Positions 1 to 12,300 of a stretch of 64,000 nt of DNA are shown here, one piece after another; position 1 is the stretch's first letter, and each line of letters starts with the position of its first letter. The stretch is from Polytrichum commune. Lineage: Eukaryota; Streptophyta; Polytrichopsida; Polytrichales; Polytrichaceae. A program made the translations under genes and the position numbers. Below the pieces are notes generated by a model, which ran no database searches, was not told the origin of the DNA, and saw only the letters and a program-made list of their open reading frames with translations. The DNA lies in NCBI GenBank assembly GCA_950295325.1, contig OX485803.1, positions 24,368,001 to 24,432,000 of the forward strand, read 5' to 3'.

Positions 1-224
1 GGGACTTTTTCGGCATTTTGAGACAGTTACAAATATAAGAACATGGATAAAATCACACACATATTGGAGAATGTTGTAAGATGCAAATACTTCGAAGCGG
101 GTGTTCATATGAAGAACCCAATTAAGAACTCATATCAAGATGACTTAGGTAGGACGACCCAAACATTAGACCATGTTGTTGTGGTCCATATATTAATTTG
201 AGACAAGAGAAAGTCTCAAATTAA

Positions 225-645
225 CGAATATAGTGATTAAACCTAACATCATTTGTCATGCCTTGTAAATGTGTTGGGCAAAATGGATATACAATCTTGC
301 AAATATTGTCGCTTGCTAAGTGGTTTTTCATCCAAATCGCAATCATTCACGACAATATTTCATGATGTAAAAGGTTAGGATGCATAATATATTCAATGCA
401 TTTGTTTCTATAATTGGCAGATTTCATGCATTACGCCATGGAAGAGTGGGCAAGCAAGAGCAAGGTTGCAGTTGCACATGAGCACCCCCTGTGGAGTAGG
501 TAGGGTTTTGGGTAGTGGGTGATTAATAAAGCAAGTTGGGATGGCATTACTTGTAAACTTGTTCATAAGAAGTGTTATGAAAAAATTAACACGTGACATA
601 TAGTACCATATGATACGAAATACAAACTTTTAGTGTAGTTATTAC
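225..645 (+). repeat. Diverged copy of a dispersed repeat
   Basis: This stretch resembles 34560-34860 and 36460-36730. Shared phrases in the same order are an 'aacatcatttgtcat'-like start, 'tttttcatc', 'gacaatatt', a short block ending near 'cttgttcat' and a final 'tagtgtag'. The two later copies are close to each other, whereas this one is clearly older. No coding potential or terminal repeat was recognised. Confidence 0.6.
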
Positions 646-3600
646 TATGAACCTACAAGAGAGGGATTGCAAGAGAGAGAAGTCAATTTATATTGACAAT
701 TCATAGATAAAAAGTCGTGCCATAACTTACATTCTTGATGGCACGAGCTCCTCAACGGAGACTCACCCGAACAATGTCACGATGGTTGTCAAGTGCACCA
801 TTTCCAATTACTAAATGTGGCATGCACATGATTGTGCTTCGTATCATGTACCACTACACCTTGTACTTCAAAATATTTTGATATCAATATTGAATATAGT
901 GGTAATGAAATAGCATTTGGTTGGGAGTTTGATCACGTTATATGTTCTAACATTACACTTAAAAGCACACATTACATAATTTTAATTTCAATTTTTCACG
1001 GTCCCATCTTTAGTTGATGGGCGCAAGCATGGTTGAGTACACAAAGCTAGTACCTTGCATAGGTTTAAGTGAAAGTGATTCAAAATTATGTACTAACTTT
1101 GAATTTTGTGAAGGAAAAGATCTTAAACATTTGAGAAACACTTCGATCTACAACATCAAGAAATTTATGTTGACAAATGTGTTTTCAAGAATAGTCTACA
1201 TATTTTAGAAGATGGTGCAAGTAGATATATTGAGCACGTATTTGTTTAAAACTTGTTGAAAATATGATACAAGTACATTAAGTTGATGTTTTTCTAAAAA
1301 AAAAATTATAATGATGCCCTCAAGTTTATAATGAATTCAAAGAATATATTAAAAAAAATCCTAACTTCAAGATGTTTTAAGGTTGTGAAATTTATGTACA
1401 AAACCAATTGAAATTTAGCCATTTCTTCTTGAGTAGTACTTTTAATGATAAGTTTGAAGATCTCATCTTGATATTCTATATTTGAGTACCTAACACAACA
1501 ATAGAGGGTGCCATGAAAAACAATCCAATTCAAACAACACTTTGCTATTATTTCGAGACATTTGACCAAAAAAAGTTATGGTTTAGTAGGCCGGAGCACT
1601 TTTTTGTATACTTGGTTGTGCTTGCTCCTTGGTTTCAAATGCCCTCATACATTCATGCTTACAACCCTAGGCCACAACTTGGGATTGTGGGGCCTGTTTA
1701 AACTCATCCATCTAGGTGAAGGGACTCTAGTATAAACAAATCCCCTATAGACCAAGGGTTGACTCACTCCAATTAGTGGTTTCTAATCTAAATATGCACT
1801 GTCACACTGATGATTTGAGATTCTTTAAATAGAAAAAAGTATATTCTATGATTTTTCTATGTTTTTGTGAATGAAAAAACAAAGCATCTTTCAATTTTTA
1901 AATTGGATGAAATTGCCATGATGTGGATGAGTGTGTTTAAATTTGGATGACATGTATATTAATCCATATGTGGCTTCATCAACACTCCCATGGCTGTAAC
2001 CAATGCCCCTCTTTTGAAAACCTGCAATAAAAATCATTGACTCCAATTGACTCCAATTGCTCACAATGGACAAATTCGAAGTCTCTGATGCCGTTTCGGA
2101 GTCAACTAATTTAAGACTATATTAAACTTGTAAAATGTAGGAAACAACACATCAATGATTCATCACGCTAACTTCCTATAATATCTTATATATGTATGCC
2201 CTTGTTGTATATTAATGTACAAGATTCAATGCTCCATAGGGCATAATTTATCTACATTGCCATGGAAAAAAAAAATTCTAGCCCTATGTATATAATTTTG
2301 TAGTCCATAATCATAATTGGTTCCCTTTCTACTGTAGTCCCAAGGCAATTTATGCAAGTCAATCTTCAATAGTTTAATTTTCTTAAGAGTTTACCTAGAT
2401 AAACAATTTATTTTGTTGAATTCTCATTTCCCCTTTACAAAAAATGATTCAATAATATTTGACCACAAGAATTTCAAAAAATAAATAAATAAAATCCCCA
2501 AATAATATAATTGACGGAAAATCTGTCATGAATTTACTATGATATGCACCCGTATACTGCAAGTACAAAAATCCAAGGCACCACAAACTGACCTTATGCA
2601 GACACAACCAAAACTTTCTTGGCCCTTGGCCATACCTTAGATGGCTCTCTACCGTGATAGAAAACACTCATCCCCCCCCCCCTTCCAAGTTTTGCTACAT
2701 GTCAATCCAGTATTGGTTGAGACCTCTCAAATGCCACATGAAAAACACATTTTGGCACTAGGTTCAAGATGAAATAGCGCGCTCTCTACAGTGAGGTGAA
2801 TGCATTGTACCATATTTGGTTGATGGTCATATTTGGTCCCCTGATTCTTGGACTTACAGGGTCTTCAAAAACCATCAAAGGAACATATCATGATGTCAAG
2901 CTAAGGTATCAAATTACTTAACAAGAAAACGGTAGAACCGTGAGGCTCTGTCCTTTATTATGAAAGACTACAATTGTAGTCGTCCACTTTGCTCATGCCA
3001 ATTCATGGCTATTCACTGTACCAAACCTTTCTTAGATTTTGTGCACCTTCTTCTCAAATACAGGTCAAGGATTGAAGCTAATCATTTATCACCCAAAATT
3101 TTAAAAATAACTAATCAAGAACTACCGAAATAACTATAGTTAACTAGATTTCTTCCAATGCATTTTAGGGAGCACTTATGTATATATATATATATATAAC
3201 TATATTTAACATCCACATTACATAAAGTGGACCAAAATAACAAGAACAAGTAACGTCCAAGTGTGAACGCAAAGTGGTTAGGAAATTTGCTCTTGAAACG
3301 AAGAAGTTGATGCATAGTCTCTGTCCTATAGATAGAGCCAATAAACATTAGAAGTGAGTCGCCTTCAATGAAGGTCTTGCCTTCCCACTGTGCACAACAC
3401 CTCCACAATGAGAACCTCCTAATTTGGTTAGTTGAGTCAAACATACCCAGTCAAGGCTAAGACAAGGCAACGATTATTATGGACAAGCATGGTTGCCTCT
3501 CAAGTCAGCCTATGTGGCCAATTGGGTCCACAACAAGGTCTAAAGGGGCAAGCACCATAGGATCATTCGAAGAGAGAGAGAAAGCAAGGGGGAGGAGGAC

Positions 3601-4600
3601 TAGCGAACATAGAGGAAGAAGTGACCAATTTAAGGCACGGTTTCCCGTAAAATGTAACGTCCATGAGTATGGGAATTTTTTTATAGCCTAGTATTTTTTG
3701 GATGGGTGTTGTTCCCTGTCAACGCATAATTAAGTGTGATTAAATGTAAAGTGTAAATAATCCTAATTAATCCTAAATAAGCCCAATTAAACCAAAAAGG
3801 ATGCTTACCAAATGAATTGAGACTAATTAATTATAAAATGCACTTACTTGAATTAATCATGATTTCATTGAGATATGAGGAATGATGTGCTTAATTACTA
3901 GGCTCAATGGTAAGTCGTCAAAATTATAACCTCAGTGCTAATGAGGGTTTTGTGACGTTTGTGACTTCCAAGTCAATTACATGCTTTATTGACGGTTTCG
4001 CTTCGAAAAGGAAAGCCCAATCGATCGATTGCTTATTTACTCAGTGGAAGTGAACATATATATTGGATTTTGGACCTTGAAAACGAAGTGCACTCAATAT
4101 GGGTTACATGGACAAGCGGCCTTCAAGAATGCAAGGGCAATTTTATTTTTCAAAGTCGGGCGGAACGGGCAGTAGTTTTTGGTCAGGATTTGAATTTTTT
4201 TCTTTGTTTTCTTTTGTGGGGGCTGCCCGAAGGTGCTGGATCACGGGCCCCGGCCCCTATATATCCACATCCCCTTGAAAGTTCGTGGGGGGTTGTTTAA
4301 GGTCGGCCATATATTTATGGACGGATATTGTTCCCGGTCAACGCAAAATCGATTCCAAATTCCCTAGTCAAAGCCCTTGATGTTATACTAGAAGATGGCA
4401 ATAAGAGGCCCCTTGGTTTCCTTGGGAGCTGACTGACTTGGGGCGACTTAGACTAAATAAGCATACCGCAGCCCTCTTCCCCATTGGAGTCTCCCCTGCG
4501 GTGCCTTCCTTGATCTTTCATTTTCATCTGCGACCATCCCGGTCAATCTCTCCAGAAAATTCTACCCACGATGCAATCATCTTCAACCACCGCATGCTGT
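646..4600. other. Intergenic DNA without recognised genes
   Basis: Only short, unrelated open frames occur here and none resembles a known protein. Simple-sequence tracts are a C run near 2672-2683 and an AT tract at 3179-3199. A phrase like 'ttgttccc.gtcaacgca' appears twice, near 3708 and 4327, so part of this region may be an old repeat. A TATA-like CTATATAT lies near 4257. Confidence 0.5.
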
Positions 4601-5013
4601 CAACCAACACTTGACGATCTCTCAACGATCACTACGTTTATAAGCTCGCCTCACTCACACGCAGTTCACACAATAACGTCGGCAAGACTTGTTGCATTTT
4701 GTTGGTTGAGGGAGTGACGGGATTGGGATCATTGCAAGCAGGAGTTGGGATTCTCAGGGGTCAGAAGAATTTTGAAGGAAGAAAACTCTAACTACATACA
4801 TACATCGACTTCCGCCACACTTGACGAGGTGTAAAGAATCAATAAGTTTGTAAGGTCTTCATACTCATACGCGATCCACACGTCGTGAAGGAAGAGTACT
4901 GTAACTGCCAATTGTTGGGTGGGGGAGTTACGGGCTTGGGATTTGGGATTGGGAGGGTTGCAGCAAGAGTAGGGATTAAGTGGTTTTTTTTTAAGGAAGA
5001 TCAAGTTGGATCG
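4601..5013 (+). promoter_or_regulatory. Probable promoter and 5' leader of the polyketide synthase
   Basis: The 400 bases before the PKS start are richer in GC than the flanking DNA. They contain a TATA-like TTTATAAG near 4638, about 375 bases before the ATG. Two loosely similar blocks (4620-4790 and 4800-4990) share a direct-repeat flavour ('cactc.cacgc', 'gggag...acggg.ttggg'). I saw no clear G-box. The transcription start is not established, so this is a placement by position. Confidence 0.35.
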
Positions 5014-8000
5014 ATGGCACCGGAACTAGCAGCGGAATCTGTGACGATGGAGGGAAATGGTCATCATGCTCACTCCGCGCGAGTGCCGCATGCGAGGCTG
5101 GTGCCGCAAGCCGACGGTCCAGCGATCGTGTTCGCGATAGGGACCGCGAACCCGCCCGACATCATCGAGCAGAGCACGTACCATGAGCGGTTGTTCGCCA
5201 TGTGCGGGATCAGCGACAACGAGACTCTGAAAGCCAAGTTCAAGCGTATGGGTGAGTTACTCGAGCAGCTCTGATCGTATTCCCCTTAAAAAAGTGACTC
5301 AAAACTGTTTTTAACTCACTTAGGCCGATGCTTCGACTGAATCCATCTAATGGTTTTTGATATGTTACGAAGGGGAGCAACTTGCTTAGAAAGAGTGCAT
5401 TGAGAGGAATCCATTGACACTGCCAGACATTGTTTGGTGTAGAACTAAGTAGCAGCACATTTTCTAAAGCAGCCTAGCACCCAGCCGATTTTTGTATCCT
5501 CCTGTTTATATCCTCGCTCGATATGTCATACTGTAGCCGATTTTTTATGTGCACTTGCCGACGTCGCAGACTCCCGCTGGCTTAAGCAAAGTGGGTATAA
5601 TATCTGCATATATGGACATCTACCTTCGTTTCGACGGACCAAGTTATCTTTTGCACAGATCGTACTTGGCCTCATCGTGGTTGACTTTGTATTAATTTCT
5701 TTGTCGCGGTACATGAACCAGCTCTGTCCAATTTATTTATTTGTGAAGCGCGCAACATGCAACGCTTGTGCCTCGTACAAGGCTTGCAAGAGTAGCAAGT
5801 CTCATCCCAACAAATACTTAATCCTGAATTTGAGTAGACGAATCACCAGGACTAGTGAAATCTTAATATTGTGGCCCGCTATTTGCCTGAGGAGAGTTCA
5901 CCACCTTAAATGCCTCTTCCCTCTTCCCCAGCTCCAAATCGAGGCAAAATCACTCCAGCTGTGCACGAGGTCGAATCGCCTTGGTTGATGAGACTATCCC
6001 CAAACCTTCAGCCTCAGAAGGGTAACTGCAGAACACACACATCAATGCGCAATACTTCATAGAAGGGATTGACGCTGCTCATATCATCCTGAATAGTAAT
6101 TTAACGGATATAATTATATTCTCTTCACATTTGTGTGGAGTCAAGGGATTGCTAAGACGTGAGTGGACTGACATGAGCACCCCTTTTGTTTAAATTTTCT
6201 CAACGAATGCAGCTGACAACAAGATTGAGAAAAGGCACACGTGCATCACTGAGGAGGTGATCAAGGAGCACCCGGAGCTCGCGAGTTACACCGAGGAGAG
6301 CAGCCTGACGACACGAGTGAACATAGCCAACAAGGTGGTCCCCAAGATCGCCATCGAGGCCGTGCACGCCGCCGTCCAAGAGTGGGGGCGACCCTTGTCG
6401 GACATCACCCACATGGTGTTCGCGACGACCGCCGTGACTAGCATCCCCGGGGTGGACCTCGAGATCGCCCGAACTTTGGGCCTAAAGCCCACCGTCCAGC
6501 GCATCTGCATGTACCAGACAGGTATGTATGGATCGGAATGTTGCATTTCCCATTAATATCTTTTCTATAATAGTTCCCCATGCTGTATTTTAGGAATAGG
6601 AGGTGACTTCACTTTCTTATGGGGTCATTGCGTTCTTTAGGGCCACTTCACACTATGGCCATTCGAAGTCGAGAGGCCGTGGGATTGAGGGGCCAAACTT
6701 TGTTGAGAGTCCAAAGAAATGGGTTGAAAATATATAGTCAATAAAAATATAGTAATTGGAGTCTTCGGCCGGGCATAGTGTGAAGCTTCCAAAGGCCAAG
6801 CCCAAAGTCCGAACCCAAAGGAGCATCCCACTTTATTCCTTGTCCAAAACAACCCCTCCAATCTAACGGCCAAGATCTTGTCAATGATTGATTTTTTTAT
6901 TAAGAAAAACCGACGGCCTCTCGACCATAGTTTGGGTTTCCATTCCCATCCGGCCCAAACTTCCTTCGAGAGTCCGTCACCTTCTTCAAAAAGGAATCAT
7001 TTTAATTTGCGACAGCCTTTGGACTTTGGCCTTAGTGTGAAGGGTCGAGAGGGTGAACTCTTGGATTCTTGCAATATGGTTGGTGGAAATCGACGGCCTC
7101 TCGATCTCTGGCCATAGTTTGAAGCGCCCTTTAGTATAGGTGGAGTAAACCCAAATCCCATTGGAATTTTGAGGTTAAGGTACCTTAGGCCAAAATAGTG
7201 ACCTTCTTGACACTTGATTTATGGTGCTTCCACCACTTTGAATCACCCAATCATAGTGGTATCTAAGTGGACTACCCACGTGGAAAGCTAGTGGCTTTGG
7301 AGAACGAGATTGGGTGCGGGTCAGTTTCTCCGCAAATGTTCAAGATGTTCACCTTTACAAATAGGCACTAGTCTTGAAAAGGTGCCTATGAGTCTTGTGA
7401 TGTCCATTCTGGAATTACATATAGATTTAGACTAACTTGAAGATGAAGCAACAGCATAATTCGTACTCTGGAGATGACAACATGGAGTCATCTCTTTGCT
7501 CTGCTCTGTTTGGTTCCAACGAGTATGAACCCTTTTGTGGACTTGCAATTAAGTATGTGAAGCATTACGTGTTCGAAACAGGTTGTTGGGGAGGAGGCGC
7601 CACCATCCGCGTCGCGAAGAACCTCGCAGAGAGCCAGAAGGGCGCCCGCGTGTTGATCATTTCGGCGGAGACGAACACCGTCATGAACTTCCGGAAGCCT
7701 ATCGAGGACACATTGTACAAGGTGGACGGGTTCCAATCGCATGTGGCATTCGGTGACGGAGCTGCGGCCGTAATCGTAGGGTCCGACGCATTGCCAAGCG
7801 AGCGACCCATCTTCGAGATTTGTTGGTCAACTCAAGTGTCCCCTCCAGACACATGGGGAGCGATGCACGGAAACTTGAGCGAGCACGGCCTACTGCAGTA
7901 CCTAGGCAAGGACTACGTGCCCACATTGATCACAAAGTATTTGCCCGAGATTGCGACGGAAGGGAGGGCGCTTGTGGGCAACCCCGAGCCCCGCAACATG

Positions 8001-8276
8001 TTTTGGATCGTCCATCCGGGAGCTTGGAAAATCCTCGAGGTCGTGGCCGAGGCCATGGGGCTGGACAAAGATCACTTGCAGCCCAGCTGGAACACGTTGA
8101 GGGATTACGGCAACATGTCCAGCCCGACGTGCTTGTTTGTTCTGAACGAAATGCGCAACTTGTCGAAGAGGACCGGTGCTTCGACCACCGGCAGAGGAAA
8201 CGAGTGGGGCATGTTGTTGGGGTTCGGCCCAGGATTCAACATGGAAGTCTCGCTCCTTCGCAGCTTCCCACAGTAA
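5014..8276 (+). CDS. Type III polyketide synthase (chalcone synthase-like), three exons
   Basis: Exons are 5014-5251, 6213-6521 and 7582-8276, joined at GTGAGT...AG and GTATGT...AG sites with phase 1 at both junctions, giving 413 residues, a normal family length. Enzymes of this family extend a CoA starter with malonyl units and cyclise the chain, usually in the cytosol. The catalytic triad is present: Cys184 after MYQTG, His327 in VHPGAW and Asn360 in DYGNMSS; the GFGPG motif is at 396-400. In Medicago CHS numbering Phe215 is kept (Phe239), but Thr197 becomes Met217, Phe265 becomes Gln288, and the Cys at the first intron is Ala80. The substrate is therefore probably not that of canonical CHS. 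Intron 2 lies directly before the catalytic Cys and carries a transposon. The ATG at 5014 fits the family N-terminus; upstream in-frame codons lack an ATG. The gene converges on the GH63 gene. Confidence 0.93.
5252..6212 (+). other. Intron 1 of the polyketide synthase gene
   Basis: This 961-base intron has a GTGAGT donor and a TGCAG acceptor and splits the codon for Ala80 after its first base. Its position matches the intron conserved across plant CHS genes, which normally splits a Cys codon. No repeat or RNA gene was recognised in it. Confidence 0.85.
6640..7129 (+). mobile_element. TIR element (TTA-target, 'TTCACACTATGGCC' subfamily) in PKS intron 2
   Basis: The terminal inverted repeats are GGGCCACTTCACACTATGGC on the left and a diverged GGCCATAGTTTGAAGCGCCC on the right, flanked by TTTA on both sides (TTA is the usual target of this group). 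Long subterminal segments repeat 'gaggccgt' and its complement. A sister copy in the same orientation lies at 57023-57507. There is no coding capacity. The element lies wholly inside the second PKS intron (6522-7581). Confidence 0.85.
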
Positions 8277-9319
8277 TCTATATTTGTCAGCGAAACCCTA
8301 AACCCCGATCAGCTTACAATTTTACATGAATGGACGCAGTTTCGAATCAACCCACTTCTACAGCACCCACAAGCAGTGTTGATGATGATGAGGTCGGAAG
8401 TAAGAAATGTGGCCTCAATAGATAGATTGCCCGCAAAAGAGATGAACTCTAGGGAATTAGCCAGTTTGGCACCATCCTGATATACTTTTAGTCCCATAAG
8501 CCTTTTGGCTTCCCGGACTATAAAATCGATTTCAAAGGCTTTCAATTCAGTGGGAGGACCTATATGTATTCAATCCAGAAATCAACAAACATGAACTTTC
8601 AATAACCATACTAAATCAGGGGAGGGCTGATTTTCAATTTGATTTCCATGGATTTGCTAGTGCAACACAAGTTTTTTTGTGTAAAGAAAACATGAAAATC
8701 GAACCGAAGAACACCCACATACGTAGTGTACTACTGTAGTTGCACATGGAGTGATACATGATGACAATAAAGTAAAGAGTACTTCACTATAATTGATTTT
8801 CTTGTCCAAAAACCCTCCATCTGGTGTGCTTCATGTGCACAATCGCAATGATGGAGTTTTCAAATGTATTGTGCCAAGAGTTGCCAATTGGTCGGATTAC
8901 ATAAAATATGAAGAAGAAAGAAAGGAACTACATCGGTGTTGTAAAACTCCAATGCGCAGAATGAGTCTGTTCGCCCTTTTTATAAGCATGCACAGGATTT
9001 TCCTCTGCATATGATAACTGTGGGTGTAATCTCTACTGAATGATCTCAGTAGGTAGACTCTTCGTATAAAAGGATGAGTGCCCTTGTCGGACTTGATCCG
9101 ACAACAGAAGGGCAGCGTACCCTTATCATCTTTGTTAATTAGTTGGTTATGGTTTGTTGTTGATGATGAGTATAGGTTAATCGACGTCTCAGTGTTCGAC
9201 TTCATAGAATCGGTAACAAAAGTCGTCGGTCTGAGGTTGAAATAAACCCCCGTGAAGACCCGTTAATTATTGGGAAGAATTACTAGGAAATGTGAGTAAT
9301 CCCCATGCCATTTGGAAGA
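8277..9319. other. Convergent intergenic region between PKS and GH63 genes
   Basis: This holds the 3' ends of both genes. 8545-8740 is a diverged copy of 19487-19700. A short block at 8810-8890 is repeated at 62910-62985, where it likewise lies downstream of a GH63 last exon. An AATAAA occurs near 8765 on the plus strand, too far from the PKS stop to be assigned with confidence. No further gene was seen. Confidence 0.6.
8545..8740 (+). repeat. Dispersed repeat, copy 1
   Basis: This segment begins with 'cagtgggagg' and shares ordered phrases with 19487-19700 ('agaaatcaa.aaacatg', 'ttcaattt', 'gcaacac.agttt', 'acacccatat'). Divergence is considerable. No coding potential was recognised. Confidence 0.6.
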
Positions 9320-12300
9320 TCACAACTTTTGTGGGCGAGTTGTTTTGTGGCCAAGTGCGATGGCAGCAGGTCTGTCAAGCCAAGCTAAGCACAAGGCAGC
9401 AGTCCATGAGAATTGATGCCCTCCACATCCATTTCCAGTCATGGGATCAAAATACTCCCGAAGTCCAGCCTTACTTAACAAGGCTTTGGAGTCCTCCTTG
9501 ATGCGGTCAGCAAGCTCATCATACCTGCACACGAGAAACAACAATCAGCTCATAATGTCACCTCTGCTTACCATAGTGGACAGAACAGACCACACTATAT
9601 TCAGAGAAAGAAAATTCTGTAGAGGTGCCACTTCATGGGAGAGATGGCTACATATAGTCTAACAAAGACAGTAAAATCTATGCAACCCACCCTCCACTCC
9701 TTGAAATGATCACTTCTCTCTCCCTTCCTTCCTATCTTACGCATTCCTTGGGTCTTCCAGCCCTTCATGTCACTATGTTTTCCAAGGAAAACACCAAGGC
9801 ATGCAAGCAGCGATGAAATAACCAAGGATAACAAAAGGCCATGCAACTACTAGTTTAATATTACACAGACGGCCACGCTTGTCCAGTGGTTACTTCATAG
9901 CATCTCAAGGGAACTCTTGCGAGAGGATTGATTAGTGTTGACGTGTTCTGCGTTTGTTGAGAAATGGTGGTATCAAAGTGGAGTTGATTTATACCCGTAG
10001 TGACGGAGCCCGTTGGAGATCATCCAGTTGATGATGATCCACACTGGGCCACGCCAGTATCGCAATGCCTCGAAGCGAGGATCTTCGGGGTCTAAGCTCG
10101 GCACCCCGTACTTGGCGTTCTCAAGCCATCTCTCCAAATTCTTCACAAGCTTGGCAGCTTGATCCGTGGACGCCACCCCTGCACAGCAACAGCAGACCGC
10201 CAGAAGATTGATCAATCACCTCTCTTACAGTAGCCATGGAGAGATCAAACAAAAGAAACTCCCCACCCCCCGCTTTCCTGACACGTGTCGCTACGATGTT
10301 GGTTTGGACCTCCTGAAACCCTCATGGAAAGTGCATGCTGGCACTCAATAGTGTTTACCTGCGAAAAGGGGGAGAAAGGCCGCCGAGATTGCGGCGTCTG
10401 CAAGCTTCCCGGTGATCTGGTCCTGGCATTTGTACAACCCTGCTTCGTCATCCCACAGATCGTCGAACCCCTTGTAACCTCTCTCGATCCATCCCTCAAT
10501 TTCGGCCACCACGTTATTCTCCTGCAGCTGGAGCGCCAACCACCTCAAGTCCCGGTTCGCACGGAGCAGTATGCTATTCACACATAGGTCGGTCATCCGG
10601 AAGGGCGAGATCCAGTACAGCTCGTCGGGGTTGTAGAAATTCGCCTTCTTAAACCTGATGCAAACAAAAATCAAAGCATGAATATCACACAAGTGCTAAA
10701 TTGACGAGCTGCTTTAAAAGCCTCTCACTCGTTTCTGATATTGAGGTTGTGATGGTGATGGGTGCATGCACAAGGGTTTCGAGGGTGGAATATGTCGAAG
10801 AACTCTGGAGTCAAAATCTCGTAGTATCCGAGGTTCAAGAACATGAGAATCTCGATGCTTACTTGTAGAGGAGGGTGAGGTAATGGTCGTAAGTGTCTTT
10901 GTCAGGGCGCATGTCGGCGTCGACGTGAGTGAGGTCACGGCGCACGTAAGGCGGCAACTCGTCGACAGGGAATTGCATAGCCTCGTCCCACGCGGGGCTG
11001 TTGTCCATGCCGGACTCCCATGGATGTAGGATCGCAACCACACCTTTGTTCTCTGGATCCCGGGCCTACACATCCAGGAGCAAGAGTTTTTGAGCTTCAA
11101 GAATTTTACGAAATATTCTTCGAGAACGTGGATTTCATAATAACGTATCGACATTGTCATGCGCTCTGATTATATGTTGTAGTCCAGAAGCAAGAATTTT
11201 TTAGATTCAAAAAATTTGCTAATAGGCTTTAAGAAGAATGGTTTTACAATTATAACAGATTGACATTGTTGTGCGCTTTGGTTGTGTTTGTATAGTCCAG
11301 GAGCAAGAATTTCGAGGTTATAGGCTAATAGGCTCTGAGAACGAGGGTTTCATGATAAAAGATTGATATGGTGGCGCACTCTGCTTGTGTGTTTGTGTCC
11401 AGGAGCAAGAAATTTCGAACCTCAATTTATTTGCTAATTTGCTTTGTAGGATGATGGTTTCATAATTAACAAATTGACATTGTTGTGCACTCTGATTTGT
11501 TTGTGTGTTGGCGATTCACCTTGTACCACCATCGGTGCCAGGCGAGCAGCTTTGGGAATAGCTCCTCGATCTTGGACCTGGCCAGGTCTTTTTGCTCGGC
11601 ATACTCGTACATGAATCTTGCGGTTATGGCGGCGACGGGAGGCTGCGTGATACCGGTGGTTTTGCTCGGCTTTTCGGGTGTACCCCAAATCTCCGGGCCC
11701 GGGAAATAGGTGTTCGAGAATCTGTGGAAGTTGATGGAGGCCACCATTCCATCGGCCCATTGATCGGAGAACAAAGTTTCAAGCTCCTCCCATCCTCGCT
11801 CTTCATCGAACACTGCCCAGCCTGCCGAGACGATTGCGGAGTCCCAGTTCCACTAATTGAGGATAACAAAGCAAGAAACTCAGTCAGTTGAATCATCGCA
11901 GAACAGCATCATCCTGCACTGCAAACAGAGCTTCCTCCCTCACATGCCAACGTTTGACAATGCTGACTCGAATTCAGCCACACAAAGTATATTCAAATTT
12001 TGGCTTACTTGGAAAGGGTAAAGGTTTTCTGCAGGGACTGTGTAGCCGCCGCGGTCGTTCATGCGCAGTACCTCCATGGAATCCTGCACCATGTGCGCAC
12101 GCGCATTCTTCTCCAGGTCATCCTGGCTCTTTCTGCACACGATGAGATCCAACACGGAATGCATGGTCAGGAACATCGGCTTCATCATGGATCCACAAAT
12201 GGCTACCTCGTACTGTTATGCCCAACCATCGATTGCATCCGTGAAGCCATTTCATCACTCTAATTCTTCCTGTGATGACATGAAACGTAGAACAACTTCA

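Noticed and set aside
4885-5013. In-frame extension of PKS exon 1 upstream of 5014
   Set aside because: It begins with GTG, contains no ATG and codes for low-complexity Gly/Phe sequence unlike the family; the ATG at 5014 fits.
7437-7581. Open frame continuing upstream from PKS exon 3
   Set aside because: The catalytic region MYQTG-CWGGG is restored only by splicing 6521 to 7582; the extra codons are intron.
11940-12188. Exon 2 of GH63 starting at the ATG pair near 12185
   Set aside because: A TGCAG acceptor at 12133 joins in phase with exon 1 and leads directly into the conserved block; the upstream codons belong to the intron repeat.
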